From: 67-14 sp035502775
Lineage (GTDB): Bacteria > Actinomycetota > Thermoleophilia > Solirubrobacterales > 70-9
Direction: 5' to 3'
Length of the DNA stretch: 64,000 bases
Assembly: GCA_035502775.1 (NCBI GenBank)
Contig: DATJUB010000035.1
Location: 1-64,000, forward strand
How positions within the stretch are numbered: the first letter of the stretch is position 1; every line of letters starts with the position of its first letter. Both the position numbers and the translations under genes were made by a program. The notes beneath the pieces were generated by a model. That model made no database searches, was not told the origin of the DNA, and saw nothing but the letters and a program-made list of their open reading frames with translations. This document shows, piece by piece, positions 8,067 through 17,707 of this stretch.

Positions 8067-9340
8067 TCGCTTTCCTCTCGGTTGCGTACGCGGTGAGCCA
8101 TCCGGCTCTGGAGGGAGAAGAGTTCGATGAATCCGGGACTCGACTGCTGGGAGAAATCGCCGCCGGAAGCACCGAAGGAGGCGAGGTTCTCGTCGTAGAG
8201 CGCGTAGGCCGACTCGCGGGTGGTCGGAGTCGCCGATCCCTTGTAGAGCTTGACCGCGACCTCGCCGGTGACGAACTCGTTGGCCGAGTCCATGTAGGCG
8301 TCGAGGTCGTAGCGCAGCGGCTCGTTCCAGAGGCCGGCGTACGCCATGTAGGCCCAGTGACGGTCCAGGGTGTTCTTGAAGTTGTTCTGGTGGATGGTCG
8401 AGACCAGCTTCTCGAGTTCCTGATGCGCGGTGAGGATGATCGTCGCGGCCGGGACCTCGTAGATGTCACGGACCTTGAGGCCGACGATGCGGTCCTCGAT
8501 GTGGTCGACGATGCCGACGCCGTGGCGGCAGCCCGCGTCTGCCGCGGCCTCCAGCAGGGAAACGAGATCCATGCGCTCACCGTTGAAGCTGACCGGTCGG
8601 CCCGCCTCGAACCCGATGCGCACCGTTTCCGGTTCGTCGGGCGCCAGCTCGGGACGGGTGACCAGCTGGAACACGTCGTCCGGCGGCGGCGAGCTGAGAT
8701 CCTCGATCGTGATTCCCTCCGAGGAGCGTCCCCAGAGGTTGTCGTCGATCGAGTACGGCGCCGCCGAGGTTCCGCCCTTCAGCGGGATGCCGTGCTTGCG
8801 GCAGTACTCGAGCTCCTCTTCCCGTCCGATCTGCCAGGCCCTCACCGGAGCGATCATCTTGAGATCCGGGTTCAGGGTGGCGACGGTGCCTTCCAGGCGA
8901 ACCTGGTCGTTGCCCTTGCCGGTGCAGCCGTGGGCGAGCGTGTCACAGCCGGTGCGCGCGGCCACCTCGACCCCGAGCTTGCCGATCAGCGGCCGGCCGA
9001 GTGAGGTGAACAGCGGATATCCGCCGCCGTAGAGGGCGTTGGCCTTGATCGCCGGCAGGACGAAGTCCTCGGCGAATTCCTCGCGGGCATCGATCACCAC
9101 GGTCTCGACCGCACCCATCGACTTGGCCTTGTCGAGGATCTCGGTGTAGTCCTCACCGGGCTGTCCGAGGTTGACCGTGAGGGTCACGACCTCGGCGTCA
9201 TAGGCCTCCTGGATCCAGTGGAGCATGACGCTCGTGTCGAGTCCGCCCGAGTAGAGCAGCAGAACTCGGTTGACGTCTTCGGGCCTCGCCTCGTATGTGG
9301 CGATCGGCTGTGGCAGGGAATCCAGGTTGATTTCGGTCAT
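8063..9340 (-). CDS. argG: Argininosuccinate synthase
   Basis: Joins citrulline and aspartate with ATP to give argininosuccinate, the penultimate step of arginine synthesis. 425 aa. The ATP pyrophosphatase P-loop LLLYSGGLDTS is near residues 27-37, and AHGCTGKGNDQVR near 136-148 contributes to substrate binding. The length is slightly above the usual 400 because of both termini. It belongs to the arg cluster to the right but is separated from argD by a membrane-protein gene. The downstream 55-residue gene overlaps its stop. argH, which normally follows, is not in this window. Confidence 0.96.
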   Translation of the reverse strand: MTEINLDSLPQPIATYEARPEDVNRVLLLYSGGLDTSVMLHWIQEAYDAEVVTLTVNLGQPGEDYTEILDKAKSMGAVETVVIDAREEFAEDFVLPAIKANALYGGGYPLFTSLGRPLIGKLGVEVAARTGCDTLAHGCTGKGNDQVRLEGTVATLNPDLKMIAPVRAWQIGREEELEYCRKHGIPLKGGTSAAPYSIDDNLWGRSSEGITIEDLSSPPPDDVFQLVTRPELAPDEPETVRIGFEAGRPVSFNGERMDLVSLLEAAADAGCRHGVGIVDHIEDRIVGLKVRDIYEVPAATIILTAHQELEKLVSTIHQNNFKNTLDRHWAYMAYAGLWNEPLRYDLDAYMDSANEFVTGEVAVKLYKGSATPTTRESAYALYDENLASFGASGGDFSQQSSPGFIELFSLQSRMAHRVRNREESE

Positions 9341-9379
9341 TTGCTTTCTCGTTGATTCGGGACGGGTGAGCGGTTCGGC

Positions 9380-9853
9380 TCAGGGGGTGATGCCACCGCT
9401 CTGGCTGCCTGAGCCAGAGCCGGTTCCGGTGCCGGTGTCGGGACTGACTCCGCCGCTGCCGGGCGTGGTGGTTCCGGTGTCGGGCTCGGACGGGGTTTCC
9501 GGGGTGACGCCGCCGGAGCCGTTGTCTCCGGAGTCCGGCGGAACCGTTCCGGTGGTGCCGGTGGGTTCGGTAGGAACGGCGTCGGTCGTGCCGGTGGTCT
9601 CGCTCGGTGTGGATTCGGTCACGCCGGTGAGTCCGGTCAGGCCGGTGTTCTCGGGCTTCGAGTCGTCCCCGCCGGAGATCACGATCACGGCGATGACCAG
9701 GCCGACGATCACGGCCAGCAGGCCGATGATCAGGTACCGGAGATGCTTCTGCTTCTCCTCGGGTTCGTACTGGTCATGGCGGCGGCCCTCGTCGCGCCGG
9801 CGGCGCGGCGGCTGGTCGTCGTTTCTCATCACTCGTGTCGGATCGTCATTCAT
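9380..9853 (-). CDS. Single-pass membrane protein with Thr/Gly/Pro/Ser-rich tail
   Basis: 157 aa. A highly charged N-terminus (Arg/Asp/Glu, residues 1-38) precedes one transmembrane segment (about 40-60, LIIGLLAVIVGLVIAVIVI). About 95 residues of low-complexity Thr, Gly, Pro, Ser and Glu follow, with TGTTG-like repeats. The topology is presumably cytoplasmic N-terminus and extracellular disordered tail, which could be glycosylated or span the wall. A good ribosome-binding site (GGAGG, spacing 9) supports the start. It lies between argD and argG on the same strand. I cannot name a function. Confidence 0.75.
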   Translation of the reverse strand: MNDDPTRVMRNDDQPPRRRRDEGRRHDQYEPEEKQKHLRYLIIGLLAVIVGLVIAVIVISGGDDSKPENTGLTGLTGVTESTPSETTGTTDAVPTEPTGTTGTVPPDSGDNGSGGVTPETPSEPDTGTTTPGSGGVSPDTGTGTGSGSGSQSGGITP

Positions 9854-9901
9854 CTCGGGGTACCTCCGTAAAGTTGGTCGGTGCTGATGCTATCCGGTGG
9901 A

Positions 9902-11098
9902 TCAACCGGCAACAGCCTGGGAAAGAGCGCTTTCGATGATCGCCACGGCCCGGTCGGCCTGCTCGTCGGTGAGCACGAACGGCGGCAGCAGGCGGAGCGA
10001 ATCGGGCCGGGGAGCGTTACACACGAGGCCCCGTTCGAGCAGGTCGGCGTTGAGCGCGGCCGAGTCGATTCCCTCCGCCAGCGCCACTCCGAGCATCAGG
10101 CCGCGGCCACGGACCTCGACCACGCCGTCGAGTTTCTCCAGCTTCTCGGTGAGGATCGCACCGAGCTGCCTGACCCGGCGCAGAGTCTCGGGCCGGTCGA
10201 TCTGATCGAGCACGGCCAGTGCCGCCGAGGCCGCGACCGGTCCGGCCGCGAAGGTCGAGCCGTGGTCCCCCACACCGAGCACCGGGGCGGTCGCCCTGTT
10301 GGTGATGCAGGCGCCGATCGCCGTGCCGCCGCCGAGTGCCTTGGCGCTCGTGATCACATCCGGCCTGACCGGTCCCTGCTCGTAGGCCCACAGCGATCCG
10401 GTCCGGCCCATGCCGGTCTGGATCTCGTCGAAGATCAGCAATGCGCCGGTCTCGTCACAGATCTCGCGTGCCACCTTCAGGGTCTCGTCGGATACGGCGA
10501 AGACTCCCGCCTCCCCCTGGATCGGCTCGATCAGGATCGCCGCGGTGTTCCCGCCGGTCGCCTCCCGCAGCGCGGTGGCGTCGTCGAACGGCACCGAACG
10601 GAATCCGGGCAGCATCGGTCCCAGTTTGGGATCCTTCGCCAGGCCCGGGGTCGCGGACAGCGCACCGTAGGTGCGGCCGTGAAAGTCGCTTTCGAAGGAG
10701 ACGATCTCCGGTTCCCCGGCACCGCGCTCATGGGCGTGCTTACGGGCTATCTTGATCGCGCACTCGTTCGCCTCGGCTCCCGAGTTGCAGAAGAAGACCC
10801 GGCCGCCGAGCGACGAGTTCGAAAGCTTCTCGGCCAGGTCGACCATCGGCCGGGTGTAGAAGAGGTTCGAGACGTGCATCAGGCGTCCGGCCTGCTCGGA
10901 GATCGCGGCGACCACCTGCGGGTTGGAGTGACCGACCGAGGCCACCGAGATTCCGGCGAGCAGGTCGATGTACTCCCTGCCGCTTTCGTCGAACAGCAGC
11001 GCACCCTCGCCCCGCTCGAAGATCACCGGCTTGCGCGGATAGGTCTGCATCACGAAGCGCTCTTCCCTCTCGAAGAGCGCCTTGTCGGCGGCACTCAA
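9902..11098 (-). CDS. argD: Acetylornithine aminotransferase
   Basis: PLP-dependent class III aminotransferase (398 aa) that converts N-acetylglutamate semialdehyde to N-acetylornithine using glutamate. FDEIQTGMGRTG carries the Asp that binds the PLP ring nitrogen, and the lysine in ITSAKALGGG forms the Schiff base. The start is a TTG whose last bases form the argB stop (TTGA overlap), so translation is probably coupled. Acetyl- and succinyl-ornithine or diaminopimelate specificity cannot be separated by sequence alone, but the operon context supports arginine. Confidence 0.95.
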   Translation of the reverse strand: MSAADKALFEREERFVMQTYPRKPVIFERGEGALLFDESGREYIDLLAGISVASVGHSNPQVVAAISEQAGRLMHVSNLFYTRPMVDLAEKLSNSSLGGRVFFCNSGAEANECAIKIARKHAHERGAGEPEIVSFESDFHGRTYGALSATPGLAKDPKLGPMLPGFRSVPFDDATALREATGGNTAAILIEPIQGEAGVFAVSDETLKVAREICDETGALLIFDEIQTGMGRTGSLWAYEQGPVRPDVITSAKALGGGTAIGACITNRATAPVLGVGDHGSTFAAGPVAASAALAVLDQIDRPETLRRVRQLGAILTEKLEKLDGVVEVRGRGLMLGVALAEGIDSAALNADLLERGLVCNAPRPDSLRLLPPFVLTDEQADRAVAIIESALSQAVAG

Positions 11099-11973
11099 GG
11101 GTTCACCATCGTGCCGATGCCGATCACCGTGAAGAGCTCGAGCAGCAGCGAGTGCGGCCGGCGTCCGTCGATGATGTGCGCGGCCTGCGCCCCACCCTGG
11201 ATCGCGTCGACGCAGGCGGTCATCTTGGGCCGCATTCCGCCCTGGATGCCGTCGAGCGCCTGCTTGACCTCTTCGACCGTGGTCTGGGAGATGCGGGTGG
11301 ATTCGTCTTCGGGATCTTCCAGCCAGCCGACCACGTCGGTCAGGAAGACCGCCTTGTAGGCACCGAGTGCGGCCGCGACCTTGCCGGCCGCCTCGTCGGC
11401 GTTGACGTTGTACGAGTTGCTGTCGCGATCGGATGCGACCGAGGCGATCACCGGGATGTAGTCCTCCGAGATGTGGTTGATCACGTCGACGTCGACCCGT
11501 TCGATCTCACCGACGAAACCGACGTCCGCGGCGTTCGCCACCGGGGCGACCTCGAACAGCGCTCCGTCCTCTCCCGAGAGCCCGACGGCCGGCTGTCCGG
11601 CACGGTTGAGCCGCCGGACCAGGTCGGCGTTGACCTTGCCCAGCAGGACCATCTTCGCGACCTCGACCGTCTCCGCGTCGGAGACCCTCAGACCGTGATG
11701 GAACTTGACCTCGAGGCCCATCTTGTTCATCACCTCGGAGATCTCCGGACCGCCCCCGTGAATGATCACCGGGTTCATGCCGACGTACTTCAGCAGGACC
11801 ACGTCCTTGGCGAAGGCCTCTCGCAGGGATTCCTCTCGCATGGCCGCGCCGCCGTACTTGATGACGACGGTCTTGCCGTGGAATTCCCGGATGTAGGGGA
11901 GCGCTTCCAGCAGCACGGTGACGTTGTCGTCATCGAGCGACTGTGCCAGCTCCTTGGCCTTCTCTTGGTCCAT
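11095..11973 (-). CDS. argB: Acetylglutamate kinase
   Basis: Phosphorylates N-acetylglutamate, the second step of the cyclic arginine pathway. 292 aa amino-acid-kinase fold, with VIKYGGAAM near residue 38, the HGGGPEISE loop, and GGMRPKMTAC near the C-terminus. It carries an N-terminal helical extension (residues 1-25) like that of arginine-inhibited hexameric enzymes, so feedback inhibition by arginine is plausible. It sits between argJ (8-nt gap) and argD (4-nt overlap). Confidence 0.96.
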   Translation of the reverse strand: MDQEKAKELAQSLDDDNVTVLLEALPYIREFHGKTVVIKYGGAAMREESLREAFAKDVVLLKYVGMNPVIIHGGGPEISEVMNKMGLEVKFHHGLRVSDAETVEVAKMVLLGKVNADLVRRLNRAGQPAVGLSGEDGALFEVAPVANAADVGFVGEIERVDVDVINHISEDYIPVIASVASDRDSNSYNVNADEAAGKVAAALGAYKAVFLTDVVGWLEDPEDESTRISQTTVEEVKQALDGIQGGMRPKMTACVDAIQGGAQAAHIIDGRRPHSLLLELFTVIGIGTMVNP

Positions 11974-11981
11974 CTCGTCCT

Positions 11982-13139
11982 TTAGGTGGTGTATTCGGCG
12001 TTGATGACTATGTACTCGTGGGTCAGGTCGCTGAAGTAGACATGCGCCCGGCCGTCGCCCCGGTCGAGCCGCAGCGAGAGTTCGGCCTCAGTCTCATCCC
12101 CGGCGAGCCCCTCGGCCTTGATCACGTCCGGGCCCATCTCGCCGATGTCCTGGCCCGCGAGCGCGGCGCCCGCGGCCTGGGCGATCCGGCCCCAGTTGGG
12201 GTCCTTGCCGAGCAGGGCGGTCTTGACCAGCGGCGAGTTCGCAATCCGGCGGGCGACCAGTTCGGCCTCCTCGCCGTCCTCGGCCCCGGTGACCTCGATC
12301 CGGCCGACCCGGGTCGCGCCCTCGCCGTCCCGCACGACCTCCAGGGACAGCTGGAGCAGCACCGCTTCGAGCAGGCCATCGGGCAGCGGCAGTCCCGACT
12401 CGCCGGATGCCTGCAGCAGCACGGTGTCGTTGGTGCTCATCTGCCCGTCCACGGTGATCCGTTCGAACGAGTCGGCCACACCGCTCCGGAGCAGCGGTTC
12501 CGGATCTTCGATCACGGCATCGGTCTGGACGAAGCAGAGCATGGTCGCGAAGCCCGGCTCGATCATGCCGGCGCCCTTGGCCTGGGCGGAAAGGGTCACG
12601 CCGCCGCTTTTCAGCGAGCAGCGCTTGGGCCACTTGTCGGTGGTCATGATCGCTTCCGAGAACGGCACGGCACCCTCCGCGGTGAGTCCGGCGGCGAGGC
12701 CGCCGATACCGGAGAGCACTGAATCCATGTCCATCGGCACACCGATCACGCCGGTCTCTGCGACGGCCACGGTACGGGGGTCGATTCCCAGCTCCGCGGC
12801 GGCCCGCTCCCGCATCGCGAGCGCGTCCTTGATGCCCTGTTCGCCGGTGGCGGCGTTGGCGTTGCCCGAGTTGACGATCACCGCCCGGACCGAATCCTGT
12901 GCGAGCTGGTCCCGGCAGACCCGGATCGGTGCCGCGGCGGCCGCGTTGCTGGTCAGCAGGATCGCGGAGGACACCTCGGCGGAATCGCAGACGACCAGGC
13001 CGAGGTCGGTCTTGCCGTCGCCTTTCAGGCCGCAGGGGACCCCGCCCGCCCGGAATCCGGCGGGCAGAACGGTGTCGTCCAGCCGCTCGATGTTCTCGGG
13101 AGTCTCCACCCAGCGCGACCTGAAGAAGTCTTCGCTCAT
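11982..13139 (-). CDS. argJ: Glutamate N-acetyltransferase / bifunctional ornithine acetyltransferase
   Basis: Transfers the acetyl group from N-acetylornithine to glutamate and, in bifunctional members, can also use acetyl-CoA. 385 aa Ntn-type enzyme that cleaves itself before Thr199 in the conserved GMIEPGFATML segment; the new N-terminal Thr is the nucleophile. VNSGNANAATGEQG near residue 89 is the other family hallmark. Presence of argJ means ornithine is made by acetyl recycling, so argA and argE are dispensable. The start overlaps the argC stop (ATGA). Confidence 0.96.
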   Translation of the reverse strand: MSEDFFRSRWVETPENIERLDDTVLPAGFRAGGVPCGLKGDGKTDLGLVVCDSAEVSSAILLTSNAAAAAPIRVCRDQLAQDSVRAVIVNSGNANAATGEQGIKDALAMRERAAAELGIDPRTVAVAETGVIGVPMDMDSVLSGIGGLAAGLTAEGAVPFSEAIMTTDKWPKRCSLKSGGVTLSAQAKGAGMIEPGFATMLCFVQTDAVIEDPEPLLRSGVADSFERITVDGQMSTNDTVLLQASGESGLPLPDGLLEAVLLQLSLEVVRDGEGATRVGRIEVTGAEDGEEAELVARRIANSPLVKTALLGKDPNWGRIAQAAGAALAGQDIGEMGPDVIKAEGLAGDETEAELSLRLDRGDGRAHVYFSDLTHEYIVINAEYTT

Positions 13140-14173
13140 GAGATCCCCATTCCCTCGTCGAGGCCGAGCATCAGGTTCAGGTTCTGGATCGCCTGTCCCG
13201 AAGCTCCCTTCCAGAGATTGTCGATCGCCGCGAACACGACGATCCGGTCGTCACCGGCGAGTGCCTGGATGTGGCACTGGTTGGTGTCTCGCACGTCCCT
13301 CATGCCGGGCGGCAGGTCGCGCACGGTCACGAAGGGCTCGTCGGCGTAGCGGGCCTCGTACATCGTGCCGAGATCGGACTGGGAGATATCCCGGTTCACG
13401 CTGACGTAGCAGCTGACCAGCTCGCCCTGGTCGACCGGCACCAGATGCGGCACGAAGGTCAGCTTCTCCAGCTTGGAATCAGCGGGAGCCAGCTTGTTCA
13501 GCTTCTCGAGGATCTCGGGCCGGTGACGATGCCCGACCGGCTTGTAGGCCCCGACGTTCTCGGTGACGGTGACGAACGAGGTTCCCTCACCCTGTCCCCT
13601 GCCCGCACCGGAGACTCCGGACTTGGCGTCGATCACGACGTCGTCGATCAGCCCGGCCTCGGCCAGCGGTGCCAGGGCGAGGATCGACGCGGTCGGGTAG
13701 CAGCCCGGGTTGGCGATCAGATCGGCCATCGCGACCGCCTCCCGCTCCAGTTCGGGCAGGCCGTAGACCGCACCGTCGAGCAGGTCGGGTTCACTGTGGG
13801 GTCCGTAGAACTTCTCGTAGGTGGGGATGTCGGAGAGCCGGAAATCGGCCGACAGATCGACCACGATCATGCCCATGCCCCTCATCTCGGCGACCACGGG
13901 AGCGGCCGCACCGTGCGGGTAGGCGACGATCCCGACCTCGACGTCCTCGAGGTCGGCCAGGTCCAGCTCCTTCAGCGCCAGGGACACGTCGTAGCGCGGG
14001 TAGAGCTCGTTCAGCCGGGTTCCGGTCTCCGACCGGGAGGTGATCTCGGCCAATTCCAGAGCCGGGTGGTTCCAGACGAGCTGGGCCGCGAGCGCACCGG
14101 CGTAGCCGGTGGCCCCGGCGACGATCACCCGGGCCTTGGCGCCGTCGGGTCCGATCGGCTGTGTCTCAGCCAC
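13136..14173 (-). CDS. argC: N-acetyl-gamma-glutamyl-phosphate reductase
   Basis: NADPH-dependent reduction of N-acetylglutamyl phosphate to the semialdehyde. 345 aa. The Rossmann motif GATGYAGA is at residues 20-27, and the active-site cysteine Cys158 lies in IANPGCYPT. It overlaps pheT by 8 bp upstream and argJ by 4 bp downstream, so the arg genes seem to be read from the pheST transcript or an internal promoter. Confidence 0.96.
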   Translation of the reverse strand: MAETQPIGPDGAKARVIVAGATGYAGALAAQLVWNHPALELAEITSRSETGTRLNELYPRYDVSLALKELDLADLEDVEVGIVAYPHGAAAPVVAEMRGMGMIVVDLSADFRLSDIPTYEKFYGPHSEPDLLDGAVYGLPELEREAVAMADLIANPGCYPTASILALAPLAEAGLIDDVVIDAKSGVSGAGRGQGEGTSFVTVTENVGAYKPVGHRHRPEILEKLNKLAPADSKLEKLTFVPHLVPVDQGELVSCYVSVNRDISQSDLGTMYEARYADEPFVTVRDLPPGMRDVRDTNQCHIQALAGDDRIVVFAAIDNLWKGASGQAIQNLNLMLGLDEGMGIS

Positions 14174-16625
14174 GGAGCTTGCCTCCCAGCCCCTCCAGCG
14201 CGGCGATGATCTTCTGCCACTGCGGCGCGACCTCGTCGTCGCTCAGGGTCCGGTCGTCGGCCCGGAACCGGAATCTGAGCGCGAGGCTCTTCTCGTCCTC
14301 GCCGACCTGATCGCCCCGGTAGACGTCGAAGACCGTCACCGACTTCAGCAGCTTGCCGCCGGCCGTCCGGGCGGCCTCCAGAACCCCACTGGCCTCGACC
14401 GAGTCCGGCAGGACCACGGCCAGATCGCGGTCGACCGGCGGGAAGGCGGTGAAGTCGACGTATTTCTCTTCGCCGAGCGGAGATGCCTCGAGCAGGTCGG
14501 CCAGGCCGATCTCGAACGCGACGGCCTCCCCGAGGTCCCATTCGGCCGCGACCGTGGGATGAAGCTGTCCGATCCAGCCGGCACCGCGGCCGTCGATCAG
14601 CACCTCACCCGAGCGTCCCGGATGGAGGAACGGCTGTTCGCCGGCGATCACCTGAACCGTGGTTCCCAGTCCGGCGGCGAGCCGCTCGAGCACGCCCTTC
14701 ATCTGGAAGAAGTCCGCGGTGACCGCGTCGTGTGCCCAGGAGGCGGGATCGATCGAGCCGGTCGCCAGCGCACAGAAGTGATGGGGTTCGTTGACCGGCG
14801 GCCGTTGCTCGCCGGGGAAGTTGCCGCCCAACGGGCCGGGACCGAACTCGCCGGCCGGCAGGTAGACCCGTCCCGATTCGAAAAGGGCCACCGATTCGGC
14901 TCCCCGAGCCAGGTTCCTCTGGGCGGCACCGAGCAGCGATCCGAGCAGGGTGCTGCGCATGACCGACTGGTCCTCGGAGAGCGGGTTCGACAGCTTGACC
15001 GCGTTCGCCCGAGGGTCCGGCACGGTGATGCGCAGCCGATCGGTCTCACCCGGATCGGTGAAGCTCCAGCCGACGATCTCGTCGAATCCGGCTTCGCGCA
15101 GCGAGTCCTCGGCCCGCCGCTGCAGGCTCTGCTGGCGGCTGAGACCACCGACCCGGCCCGAGCCGGACGGCAGCGTGGCCGGCAGGCGCCGGTCGAGATC
15201 GTTGACCCGTCCGACCTCTTCGACCACGTCGATCTCGCGCGTGACGTCGTAGAACCGGTCCGGCGGGACCGTGACCAGCAGGTCATCGCCCTCCCGTTCA
15301 ACCGTGAAGCCGAGCAGCTCGAGTGCCTCGACCTGGGCATCGGGTTCGATCGCGAGTCCGAGTATCCGTTCGACCCGTCCGGCCCGCAGCCGGATCGGGG
15401 CCGGATCCGGCATCGGGGCGGCCACGTCGACCATGCCCTCGACCACGGTCGCGCCGCAGAGTTCGGCCATGAGCTCGGCCGCGACGATCTGGGCCCGCAC
15501 CGTCAGTGCCGGATGAAGCTGCTTCTCGAACCGGGAGGAGGCCTCGGAGCGAAGGTTGAGATCCCGCGAGCTGCGCAGGATGTTCGGGCCGTTCCAGGTC
15601 GCGGCCTCCATCAGGACGGAGGTGGTCGCCTCCGAAACCTCGGATACGGCGCCGCCCATGATTCCGGCGATCGCCGCCGGACCGTTCCTGTCGCAGACCA
15701 GGACGGTGTCCGGGCCGGGCTCGCGCTCGATGCCGTCCAGGGTCGTGACCTTCTCCCCTTCGCGGGCCGAGCGCACAGTGAGCGCCCCGTCCGGAACCAG
15801 GTCGAGATCGAAGGCGTGCATCGGCTGGCCGGTGAGCCACATCACGTAGTTGGTGATGTCGACCACGTTGTTGATCGGCCGCTGTCCCGCCGCGATCAGC
15901 CTGGCCTTCAGCCAGAGCGGCGAGGGTCCCACCTTGACGTCCTCGAAGGCGAGCGCGGTGAAGCGCGGGCAGAGCTCCGGATCCTCGACCTCGACCGAGA
16001 CCAGGGACTCGACGGCGTCGCCGGAGGCGATCTCCTTGCCCTCCCATGGCGACGCGGCGAGGGCGGCACCGGTGATCGCGTGGGCTTCACGGGCCACTCC
16101 GTAGAGGCTGAAGCAGTCGGTGCGGTTGGGCGTCACCTCCAGCTCGAGCACGATCTGGGATACGGGCAGTACCTGACCGGCGGGGGTGCCCGGCTGGGCG
16201 ATGCCGTCCTCCAGGACCATGATTCCGTCACTGCCCTCGCCGAGCTCCAGCTCGGTCTCGGAGCAGATCATGCCCTCGGAGGGAACACCGCGCAGCTTCG
16301 CCTTCTTGATCTTCATGCCACCGGGCATCACGGCACCCGGCAGGGCGACGACCACGGTCTGCCCGGCAGCCACGTTGGGCGCGCCGCAGACGATGTTCCG
16401 CGGAGATTCGTCTCCGGTGTCGACCGTGCAGACCCGCAGCCGGTCGGCGTCGGGATGCGGCTCGGTGGCGAGCACCTTGCCGATCACGAAATTGTCGGCG
16501 CTGGGCGGGCCGGTGGTCACCACCCTTTCGACTTCGGTCCCGGTCATCGCCAGCTTCTCGGCGAGCACCTCGGGCTTCAGTCCGGGGTCACAGTAGGTCG
16601 CCATCCAGGCGTACGGAATTCTCAT
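14166..16625 (-). CDS. pheT: Phenylalanine--tRNA ligase subunit beta
   Basis: Large subunit of the (alpha-beta)2 PheRS, 819 aa, normal length. An EMAP/tRNA-binding OB fold lies at about residues 40-150, then the B3/B4 editing module that hydrolyses Tyr-tRNA(Phe), the B5 domain, the catalytic-like core, and a C-terminal ferredoxin-fold anticodon-binding domain (about 725-819). Its start overlaps the pheS stop (ATGA). Confidence 0.97.
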   Translation of the reverse strand: MRIPYAWMATYCDPGLKPEVLAEKLAMTGTEVERVVTTGPPSADNFVIGKVLATEPHPDADRLRVCTVDTGDESPRNIVCGAPNVAAGQTVVVALPGAVMPGGMKIKKAKLRGVPSEGMICSETELELGEGSDGIMVLEDGIAQPGTPAGQVLPVSQIVLELEVTPNRTDCFSLYGVAREAHAITGAALAASPWEGKEIASGDAVESLVSVEVEDPELCPRFTALAFEDVKVGPSPLWLKARLIAAGQRPINNVVDITNYVMWLTGQPMHAFDLDLVPDGALTVRSAREGEKVTTLDGIEREPGPDTVLVCDRNGPAAIAGIMGGAVSEVSEATTSVLMEAATWNGPNILRSSRDLNLRSEASSRFEKQLHPALTVRAQIVAAELMAELCGATVVEGMVDVAAPMPDPAPIRLRAGRVERILGLAIEPDAQVEALELLGFTVEREGDDLLVTVPPDRFYDVTREIDVVEEVGRVNDLDRRLPATLPSGSGRVGGLSRQQSLQRRAEDSLREAGFDEIVGWSFTDPGETDRLRITVPDPRANAVKLSNPLSEDQSVMRSTLLGSLLGAAQRNLARGAESVALFESGRVYLPAGEFGPGPLGGNFPGEQRPPVNEPHHFCALATGSIDPASWAHDAVTADFFQMKGVLERLAAGLGTTVQVIAGEQPFLHPGRSGEVLIDGRGAGWIGQLHPTVAAEWDLGEAVAFEIGLADLLEASPLGEEKYVDFTAFPPVDRDLAVVLPDSVEASGVLEAARTAGGKLLKSVTVFDVYRGDQVGEDEKSLALRFRFRADDRTLSDDEVAPQWQKIIAALEGLGGKLRG

Positions 16626-17707
16626 GAGAACTGCTCCAGAAGGCGAACGTCGTTGTCGAAGAAGAGCCTCAGATCGCCGACGCCATGCCGCAGCATGGCG
16701 ATCCGCTCGATACCGAAGCCGAAGGCGAATCCGGTGACCAGATCGGGGTCGTAGCCCGCCTCCCGCACGAATCCGAAGACGTTGGGATCGACCATGCCGG
16801 CCCCGCCGAGTTCGATCCAGCCGATTCCCTTGCAGAGATTGCAGCGGTCACCGCCGGGCAGCTTGCCCGAGCCGCCGCACTTGAAGCAGGAGACGTCGAA
16901 CTCGACCGAGGGTTCGGTGAAGGGGAAGAAGTGGGGCCGCATGCGGATCTCGCGATCGGGACCGAAGATCTCCCGGAGCATCGCGAGCAAGGTGCCCTTC
17001 AGATCGGCGAGGGTGATGCCTTCGGCCACGGCGAGCCCTTCGACCTGGTGGAACATCGGGCTGTGGGTCGCGTCCGAGTCCCTCCGGTAGGTCTTGCCGG
17101 GAACGATCATGAAGAGCGGCGGCGGCGCCGATTCCATCGCCCTCACCTGCATCGGCGAGGTGTGGGTCCTGAGCAGCACGTCCTGCGCGCCGACCCCGTC
17201 GGGGGCGCCTCCCCCGGGCTCCACGTAGAAGGTGTCCTGGAGCATCCGGGCGGGATGGTCGGCCGGATGGTTGAGCGCGGTGAAGTTGTAGAAGTCGTGT
17301 TCGACCTCGGGTCCTTCCATCACCTGGTAGCCGAGGCCGATCATCACGTCTTCGATCAGCCGCCTGGTCCTGGTGATCGGATGGAGGTGACCCGCGGCCC
17401 TGACCGGAGAGCCGGGCAGGGTGACGTCGATGCGATCGGTGGCGAGTGATGCCTCCAGTTCGGCCGCGGCCAGAGCCTCGGTCCGCTCTTCCAGCAGGGC
17501 CTCGAGCGCCTTGCGCACCTTGTTCGCGGCGCCCCCGACCGGACCCCGCTCGGCCGGTTCGAGATCGGCGATGCCCCGGAGGATCGTGGTCAGCTCCGCC
17601 TTGCGGCCGAGATAGCCGACCCGCAGTTCCTCGAGCTCGGCCGCGGTACCGGCGTCAGCGATCGCCGTGGTCCCTTCGGCTTCGATCTGTTCAATCCGCT
17701 CTTTCAT
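16622..17707 (-). CDS. pheS: Phenylalanine--tRNA ligase subunit alpha
   Basis: Catalytic subunit of PheRS, class II synthetase, 361 aa. An N-terminal coiled coil (about 1-90) binds tRNA. Motif 2 and motif 3 regions are visible (PMFHQVEGL and the C-terminal GFGIERIAML). A CFKCGGSGKLPGGDRCNLCK segment (about 274-293) adds two Cys pairs that could bind zinc, an insertion found in a subset of bacterial PheS. The start overlaps the stop of the upstream methyltransferase gene (ATGA). Confidence 0.97.
   Translation of the reverse strand: MKERIEQIEAEGTTAIADAGTAAELEELRVGYLGRKAELTTILRGIADLEPAERGPVGGAANKVRKALEALLEERTEALAAAELEASLATDRIDVTLPGSPVRAAGHLHPITRTRRLIEDVMIGLGYQVMEGPEVEHDFYNFTALNHPADHPARMLQDTFYVEPGGGAPDGVGAQDVLLRTHTSPMQVRAMESAPPPLFMIVPGKTYRRDSDATHSPMFHQVEGLAVAEGITLADLKGTLLAMLREIFGPDREIRMRPHFFPFTEPSVEFDVSCFKCGGSGKLPGGDRCNLCKGIGWIELGGAGMVDPNVFGFVREAGYDPDLVTGFAFGFGIERIAMLRHGVGDLRLFFDNDVRLLEQFS

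Noticed and set aside
14109..16754. Long plus-strand open frame antisense to pheT
   Set aside because: Same GC-driven artefact; no domain recognisable and pheT is intact on the other strand.
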